The notes beneath the pieces are model-generated. The model was not told the origin of the DNA, searched no databases, and saw nothing but the letters and a program-made list of their open reading frames with translations. From positions 1-5,637 of the forward strand of contig NZ_DATDMY010000195.1 in NCBI RefSeq assembly GCF_036518555.1: 5,637 nt of DNA. Direction: 5' to 3'. The position numbers and the translations under genes are program-made. How positions within the stretch are numbered: position 1 is the first letter of the stretch; each line of letters starts with the position of its first letter. Shown here piece after piece: positions 1-5,637 of this stretch. Source of the DNA: Dokdonella_A sp036518555 (GTDB lineage: Bacteria; Pseudomonadota; Gammaproteobacteria; Xanthomonadales; Rhodanobacteraceae).

Positions 1-1
1 T

Positions 2-1498
2 CACCCCCTCAGCGCAATGAGCATTGTCAACGGAATCATCACCGACCTCAAGGAGCGCCGCCTCTGGCCGATCGCCATCGCGCTCGTCGCCGCGCTCGTC
101 GCCGGGCTCGCCGCCGCGCTCGGCCTATGGATCGCGGCCACGCAGGCGCGCGACGATGCGCAGCGCGAACTCGCGCGGGCGAATGCGATCAACCGCTTTC
201 TCAACGAGGACCTCATCGGCCGCTCGAACCCGCTCGTGCTGTCCAAGGGCGGCGACGCCTCCCTCAAGGACGTGCTGCTCGGCGCGCGCGAGCGCGTCGC
301 GGCGCGCTTCGCGGCGCAGCCGCTGACCGAGGCGTCGATCCGGACGAGCATCGCGACCTTGCTCAACATGATCGAACGCCTGCCCGAAGCCGAGGACGAG
401 GCGCGCCGCGCGCTCGCGCTGTACGCGCGCGAGGAGGGCGACGCCAGCCTCGACGCGCTCAAGGCGCGCACCCTGCTCGCGCGCCTGCTCACGCGCACGG
501 GCAAGTTCGACGAATCGCTCGAGCACCTGCACGCGCTCGATCGCCTGATCGGCGATTCGCAGGATCCCTACCTGCGCTACCTGCGCGCGTCGGGTTGGGG
601 CATCTACGCGATGAACCGTGGCGACTACGCCAGCGCGTTGCCCGAGTACCGCACCGCGATCCCGCTCCTGCGCGCGACCGATCCCGACAATTTCACGCTG
701 CGCGACTCGATGCGCATGGACCTCGTCGGCGCGCTGACGCAGACCGGCCGTCTCGACGAGGCGCGCGCGGAAGGCGAGGACCTGATCGCCGAGGCGCGCT
801 CGCGCGCCGGCGACAACGCGCTCGTGATCGCGTTCGCGCAAGCCGCGGTCGCGCGCACGTACACGCAGGCCGGCGACCCGGCGAAGGCGGAAGCGCAGCT
901 GCTCGAAGCGCAGAAGACGATCGTCGCGCGCCTCGGCGAGGAGCACACGCGCAATCTCATGGTGCTCAGCGACCTGTTCGACGTCGCGATGAAGCGACGC
1001 GACTGGCCGCACGCGCTCGACTATGCGCGGCGCGTGCACGAGGGCTTTCGCGCGAAGTTCGGCGCCGACCACAATGTCGCGAGCGTCACGCTCGCGAACT
1101 GGGGCCAGGCCTTGTACGAAGCGGGCGACGCGCGCGGCGCCGAGGCGAAGCTGCGCGAGGCCGCAAGCAAGCTCGCCGCGCAACTCGGCGCGGACAATCC
1201 ACAAAGCCAGGTCGCCGCATTCTGGCTCGCCGCCGCCGAGATCGAACTCGGGCGCGTCGACGACCCGACGCGCGCACTCGACGCATCGGCGCTCGAAGCC
1301 GGCGCCGCCGACGGCCTCTGGAAGTTCCGCCTCGCTGCGCTGCGCGGCTTGGCGCTCGCCAAGCGCGGCGATCGCGCTGCCGCCGAGCCGCTGCTGCGGA
1401 CTGCGGTGGATGGGCTCGGCGCGGCGGGCGCCGCGGACACGGTGGGCGCGAAAGCGATCGAGGCGTTGCGCGGGTTCGCACACGACCACGGAACCTGA
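2..1498 (+). CDS. Membrane-anchored tetratricopeptide-repeat protein, probably 5'-truncated by the window edge
   Basis: The frame is open to the left edge. The first ATG is at 17 and gives 493 residues, but the 16 bases before it hold no Shine-Dalgarno sequence, so it may be internal. Numbering from that Met, the order is a basic stretch (K12, R14, R15), one strong membrane segment (about 18-41), a short helical linker (about 42-66, containing RFLNEDLIG), then helical repeats to about residue 465. These read as degenerate TPR units (near 112-140, 150-178, 236-265, 275-305, 355-390 and 440-465; for example TGRLDEARAEGEDLIAEAR). The positive-inside rule puts the N-terminus in the cytoplasm and the repeats in the periplasm. 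The linker followed by TPRs resembles the C-terminal half of proteobacterial proteins that carry an N-terminal winged-helix (CadC/OmpR-like) or Ser/Thr kinase domain. That domain would lie off-window, so the sensor or regulator role is inferred. No catalytic motif is visible. The gene converges on the isocitrate dehydrogenase gene. A TPR protein is very likely; the exact family and start are uncertain. Confidence 0.8.
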   Translation, partial: HPLSAMSIVNGIITDLKERRLWPIAIALVAALVAGLAAALGLWIAATQARDDAQRELARANAINRFLNEDLIGRSNPLVLSKGGDASLKDVLLGARERVAARFAAQPLTEASIRTSIATLLNMIERLPEAEDEARRALALYAREEGDASLDALKARTLLARLLTRTGKFDESLEHLHALDRLIGDSQDPYLRYLRASGWGIYAMNRGDYASALPEYRTAIPLLRATDPDNFTLRDSMRMDLVGALTQTGRLDEARAEGEDLIAEARSRAGDNALVIAFAQAAVARTYTQAGDPAKAEAQLLEAQKTIVARLGEEHTRNLMVLSDLFDVAMKRRDWPHALDYARRVHEGFRAKFGADHNVASVTLANWGQALYEAGDARGAEAKLREAASKLAAQLGADNPQSQVAAFWLAAAEIELGRVDDPTRALDASALEAGAADGLWKFRLAALRGLALAKRGDRAAAEPLLRTAVDGLGAAGAADTVGAKAIEALRGFAHDHGT

Positions 1499-1757
1499 TC
1501 CGCGCCGCAGACGCCGCGGGCCGATGGTATCGATGCGGAATCGGATACGGCGTCGTGCGGCTCGACGGCACTTCCGCAAAGCGCCTATCGGGTCGTGGCG
1601 CGCCATACGGCGTCCGGGCGGTGCGCCGGCCGACGTGGTGTTCCGCAACGGCTTCGATCGAGCGACGAAGCGCAAGCAGGTTGCCTTCGCGGCAATGCTG
1701 CCGGCGCAAGGCGCGGCGTGCGTCCCCGTCGGGCCGCCCGCCGCGCCGCCGCCGTGT
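1499..1757. other. Convergent intergenic gap with no gene
   Basis: These 259 bases separate the stop codons of the TPR gene (+) and the isocitrate dehydrogenase gene (-). I see no credible start with a ribosome binding site, no tRNA-like fold and no repeat array. The open frames crossing it are extensions of antisense shadows of the flanking genes. The only notable structure is the pair of adjacent hairpins at 1651-1699, listed separately. Confidence 0.7.
1651..1699. terminator. Tandem hairpins between convergent genes, possible bidirectional terminator
   Basis: Two inverted repeats lie side by side. The first pairs GCTTCG (1651-1656) with CGAAGC (1666-1671) around a 9-base loop. The second pairs TTGCC (1681-1685) with GGCAA (1691-1695) around TTCGC, and can extend by AGCA (1675-1678) with TGCT (1696-1699) if two G residues bulge out. 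They sit about 150 bases past the TPR stop and about 60 bases past the isocitrate dehydrogenase stop, where a shared terminator would be expected. Neither has a T-run on either strand, so a classical intrinsic terminator is not shown. Chance hairpins are common at this GC content. Confidence 0.3.
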
Positions 1758-3980
1758 TCAGAGTGTCGCCAGCGCCGTGTTGAACGTCGCGCTCGGCCTC
1801 ATCGCCCCTGCCGCCCTGGCGGCGTCGGCGTGGTAATAGCCGCCGATGTCGACCGGCTTGCCTTGGGCGCCGTTGAGCTCGCCGACGATGCGGGTTTCCG
1901 CGGCAGCGAGCGCCTGCGCGAGCGGTGCGAACCTCGCCTTCAACGTCGCGTCGTCGTCCTGCGCGGCGAGCGCCTGCGCCCAGTACAGTGCGAGGTAGAA
2001 ATGACTGCCGCGGTTGTCGAGTTCGCCGACCTTGCGCGCGGGCGAGCGGTTCTCGTCGAGGATGCGGCCGTTGGCCTGGTCGAGCGTGCGCGCGAGCACG
2101 CCGGCCGCCGCGTTGCCGTAGCGCTGCGCAAGGTGCTCGAACGACGCGGCGAGCGCGAGGAACTCGCCGAGCGAATCCCAGCGCAGGTAGTCCTCCTGCA
2201 GGAACTGCTGCATGTGCTTGGGCGCGGAGCCGCCGGCGCCCGTCTCGAACAGGCCGCCGCCGGCCATCAGCGGCACGATCGACAGCATCTTCGCGCTCGT
2301 GCCGAGCTCCATGATCGGGAACAGGTCGGTGAGGTAGTCGCGCAGCACGTTGCCGGTGACCGAGATCGTGTCCTCGCCCTTGCGAATGCGCGCGAGCGAA
2401 TGGCGCATCGCATCGACGGGCGCGAGGATGCGGATGTCGAGCCCACTCGTGTCGTGGTCCTTCAGGTAGCGTTCGACCTTGGCGATCAGCTGCGCGTCGT
2501 GGGCGCGGTTCGCATCGAGCCAGAACACCGCGGGCGTACCGCTGAGGCGCGCGCGCGAAACCGCGAGCTTGACCCAGTCCCGCACCGGCGCGTCCTTGGT
2601 CTGGCACATGCGGAAAATGTCGCCCGCTTCGACGGGCTGCTCGAGCAACACCGTGCCCGCGTCGTCGGTCACGCGCACGACGCCGGCGGCGGCGACCTGG
2701 AACGTCTTGTCGTGCGAGCCGTATTCCTCGGCCGCGCGCGCCATCAGGCCGACGTTCGGCACGCTGCCCATCGTCGCCGGGTCGAACGCGCCGTGAGCCT
2801 TGCAGTCCTCGATCACCACCTCGTAGATGCCGGCATAGCAGCGGTCGGGGATCACCGCCTTGGTGTCCTGCAGCTTGCCGTCGGCGTTCCACATGCGACC
2901 CGAGTCGCGGATCATCGCCGGCATCGACGCGTCGACGATCACGTCGCTCGGCACGTGCAGGTTCGTGATGCCCTTGTCGGAGTTGACCATCGCGAGCGCG
3001 GGGCGCGTCGCGTACTGCGCGCGCAGGTCGGCCTCGATCGCGGCGCGCTGCGCGGGCGGCAGCTTCGCGATGCGCGCATCGAGGTCGCCGATGCCGTTGT
3101 TCGGGTCGAATCCGACCTGCGCGAGCACGTCGGCGTGCTTCGCGATCACGTCCGCATAGAACTCGCCGACCGCGACGCCGAACATGATCGGGTCGGACAC
3201 CTTCATCATCGTCGCCTTGAGGTGCAGCGAGAACAGCACGCCGCGCGCCTTCGCGTCGTCGAGCTCGGCGCGGATGAACGCCGCGAGCGCCGTGCGGCTC
3301 ATCACCGCGGCGTCGATGATCTCGCCTGCCTCGAGCGCGGTCCGTTCCTTGAGCACGACGCTCGAACCGTCCTTGCCGAACCACGCGATCTTCGCCGTCG
3401 TCGCCTGCGCGACCGTCGTCGACGTCTCGCTGCCGTAGAAGTCGCCGCCGTCCATGTGCGCGACGTGCGTTTTCGAATCGGCGCTCCACGCGCCCATCCT
3501 GTGCGGGTGCTTGCGCGCGTAGTTCTTCACCGACAGCGGCGCGCGGCGATCGGAATTGCCTTCGCGCAGTACCGGGTTCACCGCGCTGCCCTTGACCTTG
3601 TCGTAGCGCGCCTTGGCGTCCTTCTCGTGCGCGTCCCTCGGCTCGTCCGGATAGTCGGGCAGCGGCCACCCTTGCGCCTGCAGTTCCTTGATCGCGGCCT
3701 TGAGCTGCGGCACCGACGCGCTGATGTTCGGCAGCTTGATGATGTTGGCGTCCGGCATCGTCGCAAGGCGGCCGAGCTCGGCGAGGTCATCGGCGACCTT
3801 GCGTTCGCCGAGCAGGTCCGGGAACTGGGCGAGGATGCGCGCGGCGAGCGAGATGTCGCGCGTTTCGACCGCGACGCCGGCGGTGCGCGCGAAGGCCTGC
3901 ACGATCGGCAGCAGGGACTGCGTGGCGAGCCACGGCGCTTCGTCGGTGAGGGTGTAGATGATCTTCGGACTGTCGGACAT
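1758..3980 (-). CDS. icd: Isocitrate dehydrogenase, NADP-dependent, monomeric type (EC 1.1.1.42)
   Basis: This enzyme oxidatively decarboxylates isocitrate to 2-oxoglutarate in the cytoplasmic TCA cycle, making NADPH and needing Mg2+ or Mn2+. The 740 residues match the usual length of the monomeric class (about 740) and not the roughly 415-residue dimeric class. Similarity to the Azotobacter vinelandii enzyme, recalled from memory, runs end to end, and the numbering coincides. Isocitrate-contact residues are present (S132, N135, R139, R145, K255, Y420, R547), as are the metal ligands D350, D548 and D552 and the NADP-site residues H589, R600 and R649. Signature stretches include YTLTDEAP (9-16), NSDRRAPLSVKNYARKHPH (142-160) and GNVLRDYLTDLFPIMELG (543-560). 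The start at 3980 fits the conserved N-terminus. Its best upstream purine motif, GAGG, lies 13 bases away, which is longer than usual. The frame stays open far upstream, but that part is antisense to the DegV gene and is not coding. The gene is transcribed divergently from the DegV gene and converges on the TPR gene. No lesion is visible. Confidence 0.98.
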   Translation of the reverse strand: MSDSPKIIYTLTDEAPWLATQSLLPIVQAFARTAGVAVETRDISLAARILAQFPDLLGERKVADDLAELGRLATMPDANIIKLPNISASVPQLKAAIKELQAQGWPLPDYPDEPRDAHEKDAKARYDKVKGSAVNPVLREGNSDRRAPLSVKNYARKHPHRMGAWSADSKTHVAHMDGGDFYGSETSTTVAQATTAKIAWFGKDGSSVVLKERTALEAGEIIDAAVMSRTALAAFIRAELDDAKARGVLFSLHLKATMMKVSDPIMFGVAVGEFYADVIAKHADVLAQVGFDPNNGIGDLDARIAKLPPAQRAAIEADLRAQYATRPALAMVNSDKGITNLHVPSDVIVDASMPAMIRDSGRMWNADGKLQDTKAVIPDRCYAGIYEVVIEDCKAHGAFDPATMGSVPNVGLMARAAEEYGSHDKTFQVAAAGVVRVTDDAGTVLLEQPVEAGDIFRMCQTKDAPVRDWVKLAVSRARLSGTPAVFWLDANRAHDAQLIAKVERYLKDHDTSGLDIRILAPVDAMRHSLARIRKGEDTISVTGNVLRDYLTDLFPIMELGTSAKMLSIVPLMAGGGLFETGAGGSAPKHMQQFLQEDYLRWDSLGEFLALAASFEHLAQRYGNAAAGVLARTLDQANGRILDENRSPARKVGELDNRGSHFYLALYWAQALAAQDDDATLKARFAPLAQALAAAETRIVGELNGAQGKPVDIGGYYHADAARAAGAMRPSATFNTALATL

Positions 3981-4064
3981 GGGACGGATCAAACCTCGTC
4001 GTGGACGTCGCGCCCCGGGAGCGGGCACGCGCGGGTAGCGGATCGGAGCGCCCCCGGCGCCGAG

Positions 4065-4094
4065 CGTATGGATGGTCGCGATCGCGGGAGGCAA
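4065..4094 (-). promoter_or_regulatory. Weak sigma70-like promoter candidate for icd
   Basis: Read on the minus strand, TTGCCT (4094-4089) resembles a -35 box at four of six positions. After 18 bases comes CATACG (4070-4065), which matches a -10 box at only three of six positions. It would give a leader of roughly 75-80 bases. A second weak pair, TTCATC and GACAAT with a 17-base spacer (4130-4102), is about as likely. Neither is strong, and one such pair is expected by chance in a region this long. Confidence 0.2.
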
Positions 4095-4146
4095 GCCGTG
4101 CATTGTCGCGCGTTCGGCGCCGCCGATGAAGTCGCGTCGCGCGCCG

Positions 4147-4156
4147 GGTGGCCACC
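4147..4156. promoter_or_regulatory. 10-bp perfect palindrome, possible operator
   Basis: GGTGGCCACC is fully self-complementary and lies near the middle of the divergent promoter region, where a dimeric repressor or activator could act on both genes. I do not recognise it as the site of a known regulator. A 10-bp palindrome can occur by chance in DNA this rich in G and C. Confidence 0.2.
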
Positions 4157-4250
4157 ATACGACACCGTCCGGAGGAGTTCGGATCCGGCGCGAGCGGCGT
4201 TCAGCTGGGGATTTACGCTGCGCCGCATGATCCTTGCATGGCCATCGCCG

Positions 4251-4259
4251 TGCTAAGTT
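4251..4259 (+). promoter_or_regulatory. Possible extended -10 promoter for the DegV gene
   Basis: TGC followed by TAAGTT (4254-4259) has the TGn extension and T, A and final T in consensus places. It lies in one of the more AT-containing patches of the region, about 75 bases before the start codon. The nearest -35-like box, TTGCAT (4234-4239), is only 14 bases away, too close for a standard spacer, so an extended -10 without a good -35 would be needed. Transcription from here would begin at about 4265, inside the hairpin at 4259-4275. Confidence 0.25.
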
Positions 4260-4310
4260 CGGAGCGCGGCTCCGATGTGCCGCCGATCGGTCGATCGGGG
4301 ATGCGGCGCA
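4259..4310 (+). promoter_or_regulatory. Hairpin-rich leader upstream of the DegV gene
   Basis: Stem A pairs TCGGAGC (4259-4265) with GCTCCGA (4269-4275), seven perfect pairs around GCG. Stem B pairs CCGATCG (4283-4289) with CGATCGG (4292-4298), seven pairs around GT, and also reads as two CGATCG palindromes 8 bases apart. An alternative stem C pairs TGC(C)GCCG (4278-4285) with CGGCGCA (4304-4310) and overlaps B. The block ends 12 bases before the ribosome binding site. It could be an operator, an RNA leader or chance. It does not match a riboswitch I recognise, and I see no CCTCC element that would mask the ribosome binding site. Confidence 0.3.
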
Positions 4311-4322
4311 CGGCAACGTCGT

Positions 4323-4327
4323 GGAGG
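4323..4327 (+). promoter_or_regulatory. Ribosome binding site GGAGG that fixes the DegV start
   Basis: GGAGG lies 7 bases before the ATG at 4335, an ideal Shine-Dalgarno spacing. It favours that start over the in-frame ATG at 4275, which would add 20 arginine- and glycine-rich residues unlike any DegV protein. Confidence 0.85.
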
Positions 4328-4334
4328 ACCTGCT

Positions 4335-5279
4335 ATGCGCATCGGTTTCGTGGTGGATTCGGCCTGCGACCTGCCCGGCGACTACCTGCACCGGCACGGC
4401 TTCACGATCCTCCCGATCACGACGCGCGTCGACGAAGCGACCCTCGTCGACGATCGCGACCCGGCCGTGCGCCAGCGCTTCCTCGACGAGGATCTCGGCA
4501 CGCGCGCGCACGCGGCCGAGACCGAGCCGTTCGGGGTCGATGAAATCCGCGACCTGTTCCTGCGCCGCCTCGTCGTCGACTACGACTGCGTGTTCTGCAT
4601 CACGATCGCGTCGTCGCGCAGCGGCATCCATGCGAATGCGAGCAAGGCGAGCTTCGCGATCCTCACCGACTACCGGCCGATCCGCCGCTACGCGGGCGTG
4701 CCCGGCCCGTTCCTCATGCGCGTGATCGATTCGGAGAACCTGTTCGCCGCGACCGGCGTCACCGCCGTCGAGGCGGTGCGACTGCGCGAAAGCGGCATGA
4801 ACCCGGGGCAGATGCGCGAGCGCCTCGAATACGTCGCACACAATTCGTTCGGCTACATGATCGTGCGCGACCTCTACTACATGCGCGCGCGCGCGCAGAA
4901 GAAGGGCGACCGCAGCGTCGGCTGGTTCAGCGCCGCGCTCGGCACCGCGCTCGACATCAAACCTCTGCTGCGCGGCTATCGCAATACGACCTCGCCGGTG
5001 GCGAAGGTGCGCGGCTTCGACCATGGCGCCGAAACGCTGTTCGCCTATGCCGGCAAGCGCGTGCGCGCGGGCCTGCTCACGCCGACGCTGTGCGTGAGCT
5101 ACGGCGGCAAGCTCGACGAACTCGACGCGCTGCCGGGTTACGTCGACCTCAAGCGAACCTGCGAGGAGCACGGCGTCGAGGTGTACGAGGCGCCGATGAG
5201 CGTGACCGGCATGGTCAACGTCGGCACCGGCGCGGTCACGATCGGCTTCGCCGCGCCCGAACACGAGTTCGGCAGCTGA
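4335..5279 (+). CDS. DegV family protein, probable fatty-acid-binding protein
   Basis: DegV proteins bind a long-chain fatty acid in a cleft between two alpha/beta domains. In Firmicutes the relatives called FakB present it to the kinase FakA. The 314 residues fit the family (about 280-320). The N-terminal strand and loop IGFVVDSACDLP (3-14) is the DegV signature. ETEPF (62-66) occupies the place of the family's TSQP loop, putting T63 at the fatty-acid carboxylate site, and SRSGI (94-98) supplies the matching S96 by motif alignment. GTALDIKPLLRGY (203-215) matches the family's LxIKP segment, and the C-terminal MVNVGTGAVTIGFAAP (293-308) fits the last strands. No signal peptide or membrane segment is seen, so it should be cytoplasmic. 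The start at 4335 is set by its GGAGG site. No FakA-like kinase lies in the window, so fatty-acid phosphorylation is unproven and the physiological role is unknown. A (GC)7 tract lies within the gene at 4883-4896. The gene is divergent from icd. Confidence 0.92.
   Translation: MRIGFVVDSACDLPGDYLHRHGFTILPITTRVDEATLVDDRDPAVRQRFLDEDLGTRAHAAETEPFGVDEIRDLFLRRLVVDYDCVFCITIASSRSGIHANASKASFAILTDYRPIRRYAGVPGPFLMRVIDSENLFAATGVTAVEAVRLRESGMNPGQMRERLEYVAHNSFGYMIVRDLYYMRARAQKKGDRSVGWFSAALGTALDIKPLLRGYRNTTSPVAKVRGFDHGAETLFAYAGKRVRAGLLTPTLCVSYGGKLDELDALPGYVDLKRTCEEHGVEVYEAPMSVTGMVNVGTGAVTIGFAAPEHEFGS
4882..4897. repeat. (GC)7 dinucleotide tract inside the DegV gene
   Basis: Seven GC units (4883-4896) flanked by T and A form a 16-bp perfect palindrome. 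It encodes MRARAQ (residues 183-188) using alternating CGC and GCG codons. Alternating purine-pyrimidine GC tracts can adopt Z-DNA and can slip in replication. Gain or loss of one unit would shift the DegV frame about 130 residues before its end. Confidence 0.8.
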
Positions 5280-5594
5280 CATCGCCTTCGGGTCGGCCGG
5301 ATCAGGCCGCGCCAGCGGCGGACGACTCCTTCGAGCCGCCCGGTCCTGCGACCCGGCTTCCCCGCTCACGCCGCTGTCGGGGCGCGCTCGGCGCGCACGC
5401 CTTGATCCGCCGGAAGTGGAAGGCGACGTCGACCTTGCCGCGAACGCGGGGCCTCTGCTCGTGGCGGGGACGCAGGACGGTTCACCCGCGTACGGGCATC
5501 ATCGCTCGAGGGCGGCGCGCAGCGCGTTGCAGCCGCGCTGGCGTGACCGCGCTTCAGGGCGTGCGGACGACGCCGGAAACGGGCCGGAAATGGA
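5280..5594. other. Non-coding stretch after the DegV gene
   Basis: I see no credible gene in these 315 bases. The open frames on both strands are arginine-, proline- and alanine-rich, lack ribosome binding sites and match nothing I know. Short GC-rich hairpins are present: CGGCC/GGCCG (5294-5298 with 5305-5309, just after the DegV stop), CCGGTC with GACC(C)GG (5340-5356), and GCGCGC/GCGCGC (5382-5387 with 5391-5396). None is followed by a T-run. GCCGGAAA occurs twice, 11 bases apart (5572-5579 and 5583-5590). No tRNA-like fold is seen. Confidence 0.6.
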
Positions 5595-5620
5595 GAAGGG
5601 CGCGATGACTCGCGCCCTTC
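5595..5620. terminator. Perfect 11-bp stem hairpin, probable transcription terminator
   Basis: GAAGGGCGCGA (5595-5605) pairs perfectly with TCGCGCCCTTC (5610-5620) around a TGAC loop. This is the strongest inverted repeat in the window. It lies 315 bases after the DegV stop and 17 bases from the right edge. No T-run of four or more follows on either strand, although the minus-strand side continues TCCATTTCC, which is slightly T-rich. It could end DegV transcription, or more likely serve a minus-strand gene beyond the window. A dispersed intergenic palindrome is the alternative. Confidence 0.5.
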
Positions 5621-5637
5621 CCGTGACAGCCATTGAT

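Larger units (their letters stand above)
3981..4334. other. Divergent intergenic region holding the promoters of icd and the DegV gene
   Basis: These 354 bases lie between the two divergent start codons, so both promoters should be here. I see no credible small gene. The visible structures are a 10-bp perfect palindrome at 4147-4156, weak promoter-like boxes on both strands, and a hairpin-rich leader at 4259-4310 before the DegV ribosome binding site. A 5-bp inverted repeat, CCGGA/TCCGG (4169-4173 and 4184-4188), is also present and may be chance. Confidence 0.7.

Noticed and set aside
125..1675. 516-codon minus-strand frame opposite the TPR gene
   Set aside because: It is the in-register antisense shadow of the TPR gene, is arginine-rich, and has no ribosome binding site or family resemblance.
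1585..3669. 694-codon minus-strand frame overlapping icd
   Set aside because: It is a shifted frame of icd with low-complexity arginine, alanine and glycine composition. The true frame matches a known enzyme across its length.
1023..4256. Open frame of 1,077 codons on the plus strand
   Set aside because: It is exactly in antisense codon register to icd and exists only because icd lacks TTA, CTA and TCA codons. Its product is rich in arginine and alanine and matches no family, while the minus-strand reading is a complete isocitrate dehydrogenase.
4275..4334. Upstream ATG giving the DegV protein 20 more residues
   Set aside because: The extra residues are unlike DegV N-termini, and the ATG at 4335 has a GGAGG site at ideal spacing.
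3981..5369. 463-codon upstream extension of the icd frame on the minus strand
   Set aside because: It is the in-register antisense of the DegV gene. The conserved isocitrate dehydrogenase N-terminus begins at 3980 and the protein is already full length.
5090..5608. 172-codon plus-strand frame overlapping the end of the DegV gene
   Set aside because: The first 190 bases are a shifted frame of the DegV gene. The rest is arginine-rich without a known match, and it runs into the terminator-like hairpin.
5500..5633. Small minus-strand frame of about 44 codons starting at the right edge
   Set aside because: It reads straight through the perfect hairpin at 5595-5620, its upstream region is off-window so no ribosome binding site can be seen, and it resembles nothing known.
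1..5637. Mobile element, CRISPR array, tRNA or rRNA genes, or a defence cassette
   Set aside because: No transposase or integrase, no spaced repeat array, no cloverleaf and no conserved ribosomal RNA segment was seen on either strand. Two of the three genes belong to well-known families and the third carries a common repeat architecture; composition is uniform by eye.

Overview
The window looks like ordinary chromosome from a GC-rich proteobacterium. The best guess is the gammaproteobacterial order Lysobacterales (Xanthomonadales, for example a Rhodanobacteraceae or Lysobacteraceae member). Three things point there: a very strong G/C bias at codon third positions, a monomeric NADP-dependent isocitrate dehydrogenase close to the gammaproteobacterial type, and a roughly 314-residue DegV protein that resembles what I recall from that order. 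The placement is inferred from protein resemblance and was not computed.

Layout, left to right. (1) Bases 2-1498 (+): the C-terminal part, or possibly all, of a membrane-anchored tetratricopeptide-repeat protein whose reading frame is still open at the left edge. (2) Bases 1499-1757: a convergent gap with no gene and two adjacent GC-rich hairpins, a plausible shared termination zone. (3) Bases 1758-3980 (-): a complete monomeric isocitrate dehydrogenase of 740 residues with every known ligand-binding residue in place. (4) Bases 3981-4334: a divergent intergenic region that must hold the promoters of the isocitrate dehydrogenase gene (-) and the DegV gene (+). It contains a 10-bp palindrome, a possible extended -10 box, and a structured leader just before the DegV ribosome binding site. 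(5) Bases 4335-5279 (+): a complete DegV-family lipid-binding protein. (6) Bases 5280-5637: no credible gene, but a perfect 11-bp stem hairpin near the right edge that is probably a terminator.

The three genes are separately oriented (+, -, +) and do not form an operon. One makes NADPH and 2-oxoglutarate in the TCA cycle, one probably carries fatty acids, and one is probably a sensor or scaffold. Nothing in the sequence ties them into one pathway, beyond the isocitrate dehydrogenase and DegV genes sharing a divergent promoter region.

I found no mobile element, CRISPR array, RNA gene or clear new system. Points worth a second look are the incomplete TPR protein, the hairpin-rich DegV leader, a (GC)7 tract inside the DegV gene, and the almost complete absence of TTA, CTA and TCA codons. 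That codon bias also explains the very long false antisense reading frames.
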